Source: UBA1479 sp002706405
Lineage (GTDB): Bacteria > Pseudomonadota > Alphaproteobacteria > Rhodospirillales > Casp-alpha2
Assembly (NCBI GenBank): GCA_963972255.1
Contig: CAXATO010000012.1
Span: 1-64,000, forward strand
Length of the DNA: 64,000 nucleotides
Direction of reading: 5' to 3'
The stretch's first letter is position 1. Each line of letters opens with the position of its first letter. Position numbers and translations under genes: made by a program. The notes beneath the pieces were generated by a model that saw nothing but the letters and a program-made list of their open reading frames with translations, was not told the DNA's origin and did not search any database. This document shows positions 40,917 through 48,604 of this stretch, piece after piece.

Positions 40917-41588
40917 ATGGTAACTCCGCACCCCTTCGGGCGGCGGCGCGCCGCCCTGGGCCTGGTTCTGGCCGCCTGCATGCTGCTGGCCGCGCGCCCG
41001 GCCGCGGCGGCGGAACCCCAAGGGGCGGCCCTGGTCGCGGCCCTGCGCGCCGGGGGCCATGTTCTCTATTTCCGCCATGCCGCCACGGACTGGACCCAGA
41101 ACGATCAGGTGCGCCAAGCCGGCGATTGGCAAAGCTGCGACGGGGCCAAGATGCGCCAGCTGTCGGACACGGGGCGGATGACGGCGCAATTGATCGGCCT
41201 CGCCATCCGCACATTGGATATTCCGGTCGGCGAGGTGCTGTCCTCCGAATACTGCCGCACGGCGGAAACCGCCCGCCTGATGAGCCTGGGCGCCGTGCGC
41301 ACCACGACGGAAATCATGAACCTGCGGTCCCAGGACTACGTCGGCGGCCATGACGCGGCGGTGAAAAACGCCCGCGCTCATTTCACCCGGCCCCTCACCC
41401 CCGGCACCAACCGGGTGATCGTCGGCCACGGCAACCTGATGCGCGCCACCACGGGCGAATATACGGACGAGGCCGGGGCCGTTGTCTTGCGCCCGGACCC
41501 CGGCGCGGACCTGGGATTCGCGTTCATCGCCTTGGTCACGCCGCAGGACTGGCTGCGGCTGGCGGAGGCGTTTGGTGGGGGGAAGTGA
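40917..41588 (+). CDS. Secreted histidine-phosphatase family protein
   Basis: Predicted 223-residue protein with an export signal (RRRAALGLVLAACMLLAARP, possibly Tat-like RRR). The catalytic motif of the histidine phosphatase superfamily is altered to FRHAATDW (usual RHGET type), with EYCRTAETARLMSLG and a second catalytic His in VIVGHGNLM. The phospho-accepting His is present, so activity is possible. The substrate is unknown. No clear ribosome site precedes the ATG at 40917. It overlaps no other gene and is convergent with the paaK remnant. Confidence 0.82.
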   Translation: MVTPHPFGRRRAALGLVLAACMLLAARPAAAAEPQGAALVAALRAGGHVLYFRHAATDWTQNDQVRQAGDWQSCDGAKMRQLSDTGRMTAQLIGLAIRTLDIPVGEVLSSEYCRTAETARLMSLGAVRTTTEIMNLRSQDYVGGHDAAVKNARAHFTRPLTPGTNRVIVGHGNLMRATTGEYTDEAGAVVLRPDPGADLGFAFIALVTPQDWLRLAEAFGGGK

Positions 41589-41706
41589 GGTCTGCTAATG
41601 ACCCTGAGCGGACATAAAATCACTACATATTCTGAGTGGTATTCATGCAAATCATTTCGGGGATACGGTGAACGTCACTGTGCCGCGTCGGGTCATTGCC
41701 GGGGGC

Positions 41707-41781
41707 GACGGATTCGACTTGGCCCTTGAGCTTGCAGGTCGCCTGGATGGTGCCGGCGAGGCCGTCGGGGGTGGCGTCAGA
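41707..41781 (-). pseudogene. 3' remnant of a PaaK-like ligase gene
   Basis: On the minus strand these bases read SDATPDGLAGTIQATCKLKG followed by QVESVAP. The intact PaaK-like protein encoded at 44891-46138 ends with SDADITNAVTETIQATCKLKG and AVKLVAVDSLP. TIQATCKLKG is identical, and the DNA is also alike (CTTGAG-TTGCAGGT-GCCTGGATGGT shared with mismatches). No start or upstream part remains; the lysR 3' end abuts and overlaps it by a few bases. It is a decayed copy left beside the lysR module. Confidence 0.75.
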
Positions 41782-42688
41782 GATTGGGCAGCATTGCCAG
41801 CCGCCGGCGTAGGCGATCCGTCGCGAAGTCGATGAATGCCCTGGTTTTGAGGGGCACCAGCCCCTGGCTCGCGTAGACGATGTTGACCGGCCAGGGATCC
41901 GGCGTGTACGGCTCCAAGATCAACTTGAGTGTCCCGTCCTTGATGGCGTCGGCGATCTGATAACTTAGGACCCGCGTGATGCCGAGACCGCTGGCGGCCG
42001 CGTCAATGGCCGCCTCGGCCGTGCTGACGATAAGGCGGGAGTTAATGCGGGCGGTTTCCGTCTTTTTGCCGTCCTGGAATGTCCATCGATCCGGTGCGAA
42101 CAGGCCGTTGAAGGTAATGCATCGATGATGCGTCAGATCGCCTGGCCGTTCGGGGGCGGGGGCGTGACGAGCCAGGTAGTCGGGACTTGCGCAGACCACG
42201 CGGCTTACCTCGCCGAGCCGCGACGCGAGAAGACCGCTATCCGGAAGTGGACCGATACGCAGCGCGATGTCTACCCGGTCCTCGGTGAAATTGGCGACGC
42301 GGTCGGTCTGCACTAAACGCACATTGATGTCGGGGTAGGCATCAAGAAATTCCGTGATCACCGGCAGGACATGCAGGCGCCCGAATACGATCGGCGCCGT
42401 CACCACGATGTCGCCCTTCGGCGTCATGTATTCCCCGGATGCGAGACGCTCCGCGTATTCCACTTGTTCGAGGATTTCGCGGCAGGCTGCGATGTAGGAG
42501 CGCCCTGCTTCGGTCAATTCAAGACGGCGGCTTGTCCGGATCAACAGTTTTGCGCGCAGGTAGGTTTCGAGATCGGAAACCCGGCGACTGACGGTCGCAA
42601 GAGGAACGCCGAGTTTCCGTGAGGCCGCGGAAAGGCTGCCGGCATCGGCGGCGGTCAGAAGTGTCGACATGGCTTCCAGGCGATTCAA
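41777..42688 (-). CDS. LysR-family transcriptional regulator
   Basis: Predicted 303-residue LTTR. The N-terminal HTH reads LTAADAGSLSAASRKLGVPL with ATVSRRVSDLETYL; the effector domain begins GDIVVTAPIVFGRLHVLPVI. TTG at 42688 is chosen because AGGA is 6 bases upstream and gives the usual MNRLEAM start; the next ATG is at 42670. It is divergent from the secreted peptide/CMD/DUF1348/PNPOx genes across 144 bp that contain a LysR-type box, so it probably regulates them. Effector unknown. Confidence 0.9.
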   Translation of the reverse strand: MNRLEAMSTLLTAADAGSLSAASRKLGVPLATVSRRVSDLETYLRAKLLIRTSRRLELTEAGRSYIAACREILEQVEYAERLASGEYMTPKGDIVVTAPIVFGRLHVLPVITEFLDAYPDINVRLVQTDRVANFTEDRVDIALRIGPLPDSGLLASRLGEVSRVVCASPDYLARHAPAPERPGDLTHHRCITFNGLFAPDRWTFQDGKKTETARINSRLIVSTAEAAIDAAASGLGITRVLSYQIADAIKDGTLKLILEPYTPDPWPVNIVYASQGLVPLKTRAFIDFATDRLRRRLAMLPNL

Positions 42689-42701
42689 GGCAATCCTATG
42701 T

Positions 42702-42716
42702 TTCCGAAAAATGGAA
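42702..42716. promoter_or_regulatory. LysR-type operator-like dyad
   Basis: TTCC-N7-GGAA at 42702-42716 contains the T-N11-A arrangement (42703 to 42715) of LysR-family sites. It lies 14 bp upstream of the lysR start and 117 bp before the divergent peptide gene. The match is short. Confidence 0.4.
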
Positions 42717-42832
42717 GGGTAATTCCAATAATTACTATCTATCGGGAAAAAGTGGAAGGAATTAGGTTCCCCTCACAGCCAAGGCCAATTGCTTGGCTTT
42801 TCACAACTTGTTCCATTGAAAGGAGAACACCT

Positions 42833-42997
42833 ATGTCCATCGAAAAACGTATCTCTCTTCTGTCCGCCGCCATCTTCGCCCTGCTTGCCGCCGTCACCGT
42901 GAGTGCGGCGCAGGCCGGCGAAACGGCCGAGATCTCGACCGGGCACGGCCAGGTCGTCGACACCCAGATCGAAGACGCTCACCGTTGGGGCGACTAA
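42833..42997 (+). CDS. 54-residue secreted peptide
   Basis: Starts MSIEKRISLLSAAIFALLAA; a signal peptide ends at AQA (residue 28), leaving a mature peptide of 26 residues: GETAEISTGHGQVVDTQIED followed by AHRWGD. No Cys. AGGAG is 6-8 bases before the ATG, which supports translation. It is the first gene divergent from lysR and is followed 52 nt later by a strong terminator. No family recognised. Secretion is inferred from the signal only. Confidence 0.65.
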   Translation: MSIEKRISLLSAAIFALLAAVTVSAAQAGETAEISTGHGQVVDTQIEDAHRWGD

Positions 42998-43048
42998 TTG
43001 ATCTACCGCAGGGACCGAGGCACGCCCCCCGATCCTCGGTCCGCCTGA

Positions 43049-43087
43049 CCGGCGCCTCCCTGCCCCCCCGGGAGGCGCCGGGTTTTT
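43049..43087 (+). terminator. Intrinsic terminator after the secreted peptide gene
   Basis: A perfect 12-bp GC stem (43049-43060 with 43070-43081), 9-nt loop, then five T at 43083-43087. It sits 52 nt after the peptide stop and 23 nt before the CMD-family start, so it can limit read-through to the next gene. Confidence 0.88.
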
Positions 43088-43109
43088 CCAGACAGAAAGG
43101 AATATTCCC

Positions 43110-43664
43110 ATGTCACGCATTCCTACACCGGCCTCTATTGATGACGCGCCGGCTTCCTCCCGGCCCCTGTTGCTGGCCGTTGAAAAACAGCTCGGCGTGG
43201 TGCCGAATCTGTTCCGCCTTGTTTCCAACAGCCCGGCCGCCCTCGAAGGCTATCTGAATCTCTCAGGCGCCCTGGCCAAAGGGAAACTGCCGGCAGCGAC
43301 CCGCGAACGAATTGCGTTGGCGGTTGCCGAAATCAATGGCTGCGATTACTGCCTGTCGGCCCATACCTATCTTGGCAAGAATCTGGCGAAACTCGACGAC
43401 GTTGAAATTGCCGCAAACCGCCAGGGCGCTTCAACGGATCCCGTGGCCGACGCGGCTGTGCGATTTGCGGCGAAAGTCGTCCATGCTCGCGGACAGATCG
43501 CCGCGGCCGACCTCGACGCGGTGAAGCAGGCGGGATACGACGATGAGCAGATCATTGAAATCGTCCTCCACGTCGCCCTCAACACCTGGACCAATTACAT
43601 CAACGAAGTCGCCGGAACGGAAATCGATTTTCCCGTCGTCTCGGCCCGAGGCAAGGCTGCCTGA
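43110..43664 (+). CDS. Carboxymuconolactone decarboxylase/AhpD-like (peroxidase-related) protein
   Basis: Predicted 184-residue helical protein with the CxxCxxxH motif NGCDYCLSAHTYLG. Family members of this length (peroxidase-related type) use the Cys pair in alkylhydroperoxide reduction, as AhpD does; the catalytic role of this one is inferred. A preceding AAAGGA supports the ATG. Between the peptide terminator and a second hairpin (43671-43704), so it may have its own promoter or rely on read-through. Confidence 0.88.
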   Translation: MSRIPTPASIDDAPASSRPLLLAVEKQLGVVPNLFRLVSNSPAALEGYLNLSGALAKGKLPAATRERIALAVAEINGCDYCLSAHTYLGKNLAKLDDVEIAANRQGASTDPVADAAVRFAAKVVHARGQIAAADLDAVKQAGYDDEQIIEIVLHVALNTWTNYINEVAGTEIDFPVVSARGKAA

Positions 43665-43670
43665 TTTTGA

Positions 43671-43704
43671 AACACGGCCCCGCCAGAATGCGCGGGGCCG
43701 TGTT
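43671..43704 (+). terminator. Hairpin terminator after the CMD-family gene
   Basis: A 13-bp stem (43671-43683 with 43692-43704), 8-nt loop, followed by TCTGTT rather than a clean T-run. It lies directly after the CMD stop at 43664 and before the DUF1348 start at 43746. Confidence 0.6.
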
Positions 43705-43745
43705 TCTGTTCGGCACGTCAGAACGATCACAAAGAAAGAACCATC

Positions 43746-44222
43746 ATGACCCCAAATGACATCCGCCCGCCGCTGCCGCCGTTCGACGCGGAGACGGCGG
43801 CCGAGAAAGCTCGCTTGGCGGAAGATGCCTGGAACTCCAGAGATCCGGAACGCATCGCATTGGCGTATACGCCGGATTCCAAGTGGCGCAACAGGTCCGA
43901 ATTTCCAATCGGTCGGCGAGAGATCAAAGAATTCCTGACCCGCAAGTGGCAACGCGAACTCGATTACCGCCTGATCAAGGAGGTCTGGGCATTCAACGGC
44001 AATCGAATCGCCGTTCGCTTCGCCTACGAATGGCGGAACGCCGCAGATCAATGGCACCGCAGCTACGGCAACGAAAATTGGGAGTTTGATGATTGCGGCC
44101 AGATGCAAGTCCGCATTGCCAGCATCAACGATTTGCCGATCTTGGAGAGCGAGCGATTGTTCCACTGGCCGATCGGCCGGCGTCCGGACGACCATCCCGG
44201 GTTGAGTGAATTGGGACTTTAG
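43746..44222 (+). CDS. DUF1348 (NTF2-like) protein
   Basis: Predicted 158-residue protein with the SnoaL/NTF2 type fold: DAETAAEKARLAEDAWNSRD at the start, RIALAYTPDSKWRNRSEFPI, and WAFNGNRIAVRFAYEW. The family is small and its function unknown. Six bases separate it from the PNPOx gene, so the two are probably co-translated. Confidence 0.88.
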   Translation: MTPNDIRPPLPPFDAETAAEKARLAEDAWNSRDPERIALAYTPDSKWRNRSEFPIGRREIKEFLTRKWQRELDYRLIKEVWAFNGNRIAVRFAYEWRNAADQWHRSYGNENWEFDDCGQMQVRIASINDLPILESERLFHWPIGRRPDDHPGLSELGL

Positions 44223-44228
44223 GTTGCG

Positions 44229-44864
44229 ATGCCCAGACACAAAGCCGCCATTCACACCAGCGACGTCGCGTTCAGCCCGACGGTTAAGGCAATCCAATCC
44301 CGTAAAGGATCAAGGGCGGCCTACGCCAAGATGGAAGCGCGAGGCTCCTGGCCGTCGACGATCACTGACGAACTCGCGGCATTCATCAAGGCGCAGACAA
44401 GCGTCTATCTTGCAACCGTCAATACCTCGGGCCAGCCCTATATTCAGCACCGTGGTGGCCCGCCGGGGTTTCTGCGCGTTCTTGATGGCAAGACGATCGG
44501 GTTCGCCGACTTTGCCGGCAACCGGCAATACATCACGTCCGGAAACCTGTCCGATAACCCAAAGGCGCATTTGTTCTTTATGGACTACACCAATCTGCGC
44601 CGGGTGAAAATTTGGGGAACGGCGTGCGTGGTGGAAGACGACGCCAACCTAATCGACACCCTGATGCCCAAAGAGTACGAGGCGCGTCCGGAACAGGCGT
44701 TGCTGTTCACGGTCGTCGCATGGGACACAAATTGTCCGCAGCATATCCCGAGACGGTTTGATGCCGCGGACATTGCGATGGTCGTCGCCGCGCGGGATGA
44801 CCGCATCGCGGAGTTGGAATCTGAAATTCGCCGATTTAAGAACGAGGACGCCCTCGACGTCTGA
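44229..44864 (+). CDS. Pyridoxamine-5'-phosphate oxidase-like flavoprotein
   Basis: Predicted 211-residue split-barrel protein of the PNPOx/FMN-binding type. The domain starts near residue 45: AAFIKAQTSVYLATVNTSGQ, PYIQHRGGPPGFLRVLD, and LSDNPKAHLFFMDYTNLRRV. A C-terminal coiled extension (RDDRIAELESEIRRF) is added. Whether FMN, F420 or heme binds cannot be told. Likely an oxidoreductase of the lysR-controlled group. It ends 26 bp before the convergent PaaK-like gene. Confidence 0.86.
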   Translation: MPRHKAAIHTSDVAFSPTVKAIQSRKGSRAAYAKMEARGSWPSTITDELAAFIKAQTSVYLATVNTSGQPYIQHRGGPPGFLRVLDGKTIGFADFAGNRQYITSGNLSDNPKAHLFFMDYTNLRRVKIWGTACVVEDDANLIDTLMPKEYEARPEQALLFTVVAWDTNCPQHIPRRFDAADIAMVVAARDDRIAELESEIRRFKNEDALDV

Positions 44865-44890
44865 TTGCCGTGGCAACAGCCGATCCGGCG

Positions 44891-46138
44891 TCAGCCCGCC
44901 GTCTCGCGTTGGTCATCGATCACCTTGCCGTCGTTGGGCAGCGAGTCGACCGCGACCAGTTTCACGGCACCCTTGAGTTTGCAGGTGGCCTGGATGGTCT
45001 CGGTGACGGCGTTGGTAATATCGGCGTCGGATGCCGACGTTTCGCACTGAAGCGTCATCATGTCCTGGCCGTTTTCGCGCGTCACCACCATGCGGGCACG
45101 CTGGATTTCCGGGTGGCGTTTGACGATGTCGGCGATTTGGCGCGGGTGGATGAACATGCCCTTGACCTTGGCCGCCTGGTCGGCGCGGCCCATCCAGCCC
45201 TTGATGCGGGTGTTGGTGCGCCCGCAGGGGCTGGCCCCGGCCATCACCGCCGACATGTCGCCGGTGGCGAAGCGGATCAGCGGATAGTCCCGGTTGAACG
45301 GCATGGTCAACACGACCTCGCCGACCTGGCCCGGGGCCACCGGGTCGCCCGTGCCCGGGGTGACGATTTCCAGGATCAGGCCTTCTTCCAGGATCAGGCC
45401 CTCGCGGGCGTCCGATTCATAGGCGATCAGGCCGATGTCGGCGGAGGCATAGAGGTTATGGGCGTCGATCCCGGCCGCGGCGAAGGCGGTGCGCTGGTCG
45501 GGCAGGAAGGGCTCGCCCCCGACGCCGGCCTTGCCGAGGGACGACAGGTCCGCGCCCGTCTCGGCGGCCTTGTCGAGCAGGATCTTGAGAAACGACGGCG
45601 TGCCGCAATAGGCCGTGGGGCGGATGTCGGCCATGGCGCGGACCTGCAGGTCCGTATTGCCGACCCCGGCGGGCACCACGGCGCAGCCGATGGCGGTGGC
45701 GCCGGCTTCCATCATCGCGCCGGCGGGAGTCAGGTGATAGGAAAACGAATTGTGCACCACGTCGCCGGGGCGCAGGCCCGCGGCATAAAGCCCCCGCGCG
45801 GTGCGCCACCAATCGTCGCCATGCCCTTCGGGATCGTAGGTCGGCCCGGGGCTTTGGTAGATGCGCCTGAGCGCGCCGTCACCCGCCGCCGTCAGGCCGC
45901 CCAGGGCGTTGCCCGGCCGCTGGATATCGACCAGGGCGGATTTGCGCGTGATCGGCAATCGGGCGAGGACGGCGCGGTCCGTCACCGCGCCGGGGTCGAC
46001 GTCGGCCAGCAGGTCGCGGAAATAGGGAGACTTGGATTTGGCATGGGCGAGTTGCGCGCGCAGGGCTGCGAACAGGGCGTCTTCGCGGGCGTCCTCGGTC
46101 CGGGTTTCGAGGTCGTCGTAATGGGGATTGTCGGGCAT
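44891..46138 (-). CDS. PaaK-like AMP-dependent ligase with altered P-loop
   Basis: Predicted 415-residue protein of the phenylacetate-CoA ligase family. Later adenylation motifs are present: RFATGDMS, GRADQAAKVKGMFIHPRQI and LPNDGKVIDDQR. At the usual SSGTTG P-loop position the sequence is RRIYQSPGPTYDPEG, without the Ser/Thr/Gly-rich loop. It is last in the liv-type operon. An aromatic acid substrate is inferred from family and context. The ATP step cannot be assumed. AGAGACGG precedes the ATG at 46138. Confidence 0.8.
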   Translation of the reverse strand: MPDNPHYDDLETRTEDAREDALFAALRAQLAHAKSKSPYFRDLLADVDPGAVTDRAVLARLPITRKSALVDIQRPGNALGGLTAAGDGALRRIYQSPGPTYDPEGHGDDWWRTARGLYAAGLRPGDVVHNSFSYHLTPAGAMMEAGATAIGCAVVPAGVGNTDLQVRAMADIRPTAYCGTPSFLKILLDKAAETGADLSSLGKAGVGGEPFLPDQRTAFAAAGIDAHNLYASADIGLIAYESDAREGLILEEGLILEIVTPGTGDPVAPGQVGEVVLTMPFNRDYPLIRFATGDMSAVMAGASPCGRTNTRIKGWMGRADQAAKVKGMFIHPRQIADIVKRHPEIQRARMVVTRENGQDMMTLQCETSASDADITNAVTETIQATCKLKGAVKLVAVDSLPNDGKVIDDQRETAG

Positions 46139-46209
46139 GGTCCGTCTCTCGTTGTTGGGTTCACGCAAATGCGTCGTCGCAATCCGTGGCGGATTGCTCG
46201 GGATCTGCG

Positions 46210-47061
46210 TCAGAGCCAACGCTTGCGGCGGCGGTAATGTTTCACGTCGCGGAAGCTCTTGCGGCTTTCCCCGGCCAGGCCGAGATAGAATTCCTTCACG
46301 TCCGGGTTTTCGCGCAGGCCCGCGGCGTCTCCGTCCATGACCACCCGGCCGTTTTCCAGGATGTAGCCGTAGTCGGCGTATTTCAGCGCGACCATGGTGT
46401 TCTGTTCGGCCAGCAGGATCGACACGCCCTCTTTCTCGTTGAGCGTTTTGACGATCTCGAAAATTTCTTCGACCAGCTGCGGGGCCAGGCCCATGGAGGG
46501 CTCGTCCAGCAGGATGGTGTTGGGGTTGGCCATGAGCGCCCGACCGATGGCGGTCATCTGCTGTTCGCCGCCCGAGGTATAGCCCGCCTGCGAGGTGCGG
46601 CGTTCCTTCAGGCGCGGGAAATAGTGGTAGACCTTCTCCAGGCTTTCGGCGACCGCGGCGGCGCCGTCCGTGCGGGTGTAGGAGCCGGTCATCAGATTGT
46701 CTTCGACGGTCAGATGTTCGAAGCAGTGGCGGCCTTCCATGACCTGGATGACGCCGCGCTTGACCAGTTCGTTGGGCGTCAGGCTGTCGACGCGTTCGCC
46801 CCGGAACAGAATCTCGCCCTTGGTCACTTCGCCGCGCTCGGCTCCCAGCAGGTTGGAAATGGCCTTGAGCGTCGTCGTCTTGCCGGCGCCGTTGGCCCCG
46901 AGGAGGGCGACGATGCCCCCCTCGGGAACCTCAAGCGATACCCCCTTCAACACCAGGATCACATGGTCGTAGATGACCTCGATGTTGTTGACCACCAAGG
47001 GGGATGACGGATTGGCCGCTTCGGCGGCGCCCGAGGGCCCTTCTTTAACAGCCTGTTCCAT
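46210..47061 (-). CDS. livF: Branched-chain-amino-acid-type ABC transporter ATPase (LivF)
   Basis: Predicted 283-residue ATPase: Walker A LLGANGAGKTTTLKAISNLL, signature SGGEQQM, Walker B TILLDEPSMGLAP, and switch in LLAEQNT. A C-terminal extension (YLGLAGESRKSFRDVKHY) follows the core. It couples ATP hydrolysis to transport with LivG and permeases LivH/LivM. 45 bases after the substrate-binding protein gene. Confidence 0.93.
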   Translation of the reverse strand: MEQAVKEGPSGAAEAANPSSPLVVNNIEVIYDHVILVLKGVSLEVPEGGIVALLGANGAGKTTTLKAISNLLGAERGEVTKGEILFRGERVDSLTPNELVKRGVIQVMEGRHCFEHLTVEDNLMTGSYTRTDGAAAVAESLEKVYHYFPRLKERRTSQAGYTSGGEQQMTAIGRALMANPNTILLDEPSMGLAPQLVEEIFEIVKTLNEKEGVSILLAEQNTMVALKYADYGYILENGRVVMDGDAAGLRENPDVKEFYLGLAGESRKSFRDVKHYRRRKRWL

Positions 47062-47106
47062 GATCCTTGCCTTTACCTGTGTGGTCGTCGGGGAACCCGG
47101 TTCCGC

Positions 47107-48426
47107 TTACTTGCAGTCCCGGGGCGTGATGTTGTTTTCCTTGGCGTAGGCCGCGGCGTCGGCTTCGACGATCGGGCGAACGATGTCGCGCATCGGCGTC
47201 AGCCATTCACTGGCATAGGACCATTTGGCGCCGTCCCACTTCTGGATGATCACCGGCCCCATGGTTTCATGGTCTTCGCAGGTGATCTTGAGCGGGCTGA
47301 CCATGTCCTTGAAGCCGAGCTTGTCCAAGGTTTCCTGGGTGATGTTCAGGTTTTCCAGACCCCAGCGGACCTGTTCGCCGGTCAGGGACTTGTTGCCGAA
47401 TTTGGCCTGGGCCGTGCGGACCGCTTCGGTCGCGAACATGGCGTTGACCACGCCGCGGTTGTACAGAACCTCGCCGACCTTGTTTTCCCTGGCCGCCGCG
47501 GCATCACCGCCGTAGATGTGCTTGATGATCTCGGCATGGACACCGAAGTCGGCACCCGCGCCGTGGAAGGTGGTCGACAGGTAGCCCTTGGCGCCGTCCC
47601 CGGCGGGGATCACGTCGGCGTCGGAGCCGGACCACCAGTTGCCCACGAACTGATCCATGGGATAGCGGATGTTGCCGGCTTCCTTGATGGCGACCTGGTT
47701 CATGACGCCCCAGCCGGACATGAAGATGAAGTCCGGCTTGATGCGGCGGATCTGACGCCATTGCGAGGACTGTTCCTGGCCGGGATGGTCAACCGGGATC
47801 ATGGTCAGCTTGTAGCCGTAGCGCTTGGCCAGCACTTCCAGGGTCGGGTTGGCTTCCTTGCCGTAGGCCGAGTTGTGGTGCAGGTGAACGATCTTCTTGC
47901 CGGCCAGCTTGTCGTAGCCGCCGACCCGGCGCGAGAAATACTTGATGACCGCCGATGCCTGCGACCAGTAGGTGGCGGGCGGGTTGAACACCCATTCGAA
48001 GACCCGGCCGTCGGCGGCCGAGGTCCGGCCGTAGCCCATGGACAGGATCGGGATTTTATCGACCGAGGCCTTCGGGATCAGCTGATAGGTGATGCCGGTC
48101 GAATAGGGGTTGAACAGGGAGGCGCCGGTCGGCCCGTTGCCTTTCAGCTTCTCGTAGCACTCGACGCCCAGGTTGGTCTTGTACTGGGTTTCGCATTCTT
48201 CGAAGGTCACGGTGACGCCGTTGATGCCGCCGTCGCGCTTGTTGAGCAGGGTGTAATAATCGCGGAACCCGTTGGCCACGGGAATGCCGGACGGCGCATA
48301 GGCGCCGGTGCGATAGACGAGCATGGGGAAGAACTGTTCGTCGGCCTTGGCGGTTTCCGCCGCGGCGAACGTACCGAACCCAACCACGGCACCTGCCGCG
48401 GCCAATACTGCTTTACGGAACTTCAT
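47107..48426 (-). CDS. ABC transporter substrate-binding protein (LivK-like)
   Basis: Predicted 439-residue periplasmic protein: signal peptide MKFRKAVLAAAGAVVGFGTF (cleaved near AKA), then a type I periplasmic binding fold with YAPSGIPVANGFRDYYTLLN and VTVTFEECETQYKTNLGVEC. Longer than amino acid binders (~370), as in transporters for aromatic or amide compounds. GGGAG before ATG. 178 bp follow livM, containing the palindrome GGCGATATCGCC (48515-48526), which may stabilise or regulate the abundant binding-protein mRNA. Confidence 0.9.
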   Translation of the reverse strand: MKFRKAVLAAAGAVVGFGTFAAAETAKADEQFFPMLVYRTGAYAPSGIPVANGFRDYYTLLNKRDGGINGVTVTFEECETQYKTNLGVECYEKLKGNGPTGASLFNPYSTGITYQLIPKASVDKIPILSMGYGRTSAADGRVFEWVFNPPATYWSQASAVIKYFSRRVGGYDKLAGKKIVHLHHNSAYGKEANPTLEVLAKRYGYKLTMIPVDHPGQEQSSQWRQIRRIKPDFIFMSGWGVMNQVAIKEAGNIRYPMDQFVGNWWSGSDADVIPAGDGAKGYLSTTFHGAGADFGVHAEIIKHIYGGDAAAARENKVGEVLYNRGVVNAMFATEAVRTAQAKFGNKSLTGEQVRWGLENLNITQETLDKLGFKDMVSPLKITCEDHETMGPVIIQKWDGAKWSYASEWLTPMRDIVRPIVEADAAAYAKENNITPRDCK

Positions 48427-48604
48427 GGCTTTTACTCCCAAGTGTGAATGTCCCATTGTCGTTTGTAATCCGGGACTTATCCTGTTTACGGTTCACGCCG
48501 AACTGTAACGCGAGGGCGATATCGCCTCCTACGTGCCAGCCCGGTTACGTCGGGGCTTGTTCTTGGTTTTGGCGGCGGGTGCCGCGACATTTCAAATGGC
48601 CGCC

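Noticed and set aside
40743..41429. 228-codon minus-strand frame over the histidine phosphatase and the structured RNA
   Set aside because: Its translation is low complexity and its end runs through hairpins; the plus-strand phosphatase is clearly real. It would otherwise have explained the terminator at 40690.
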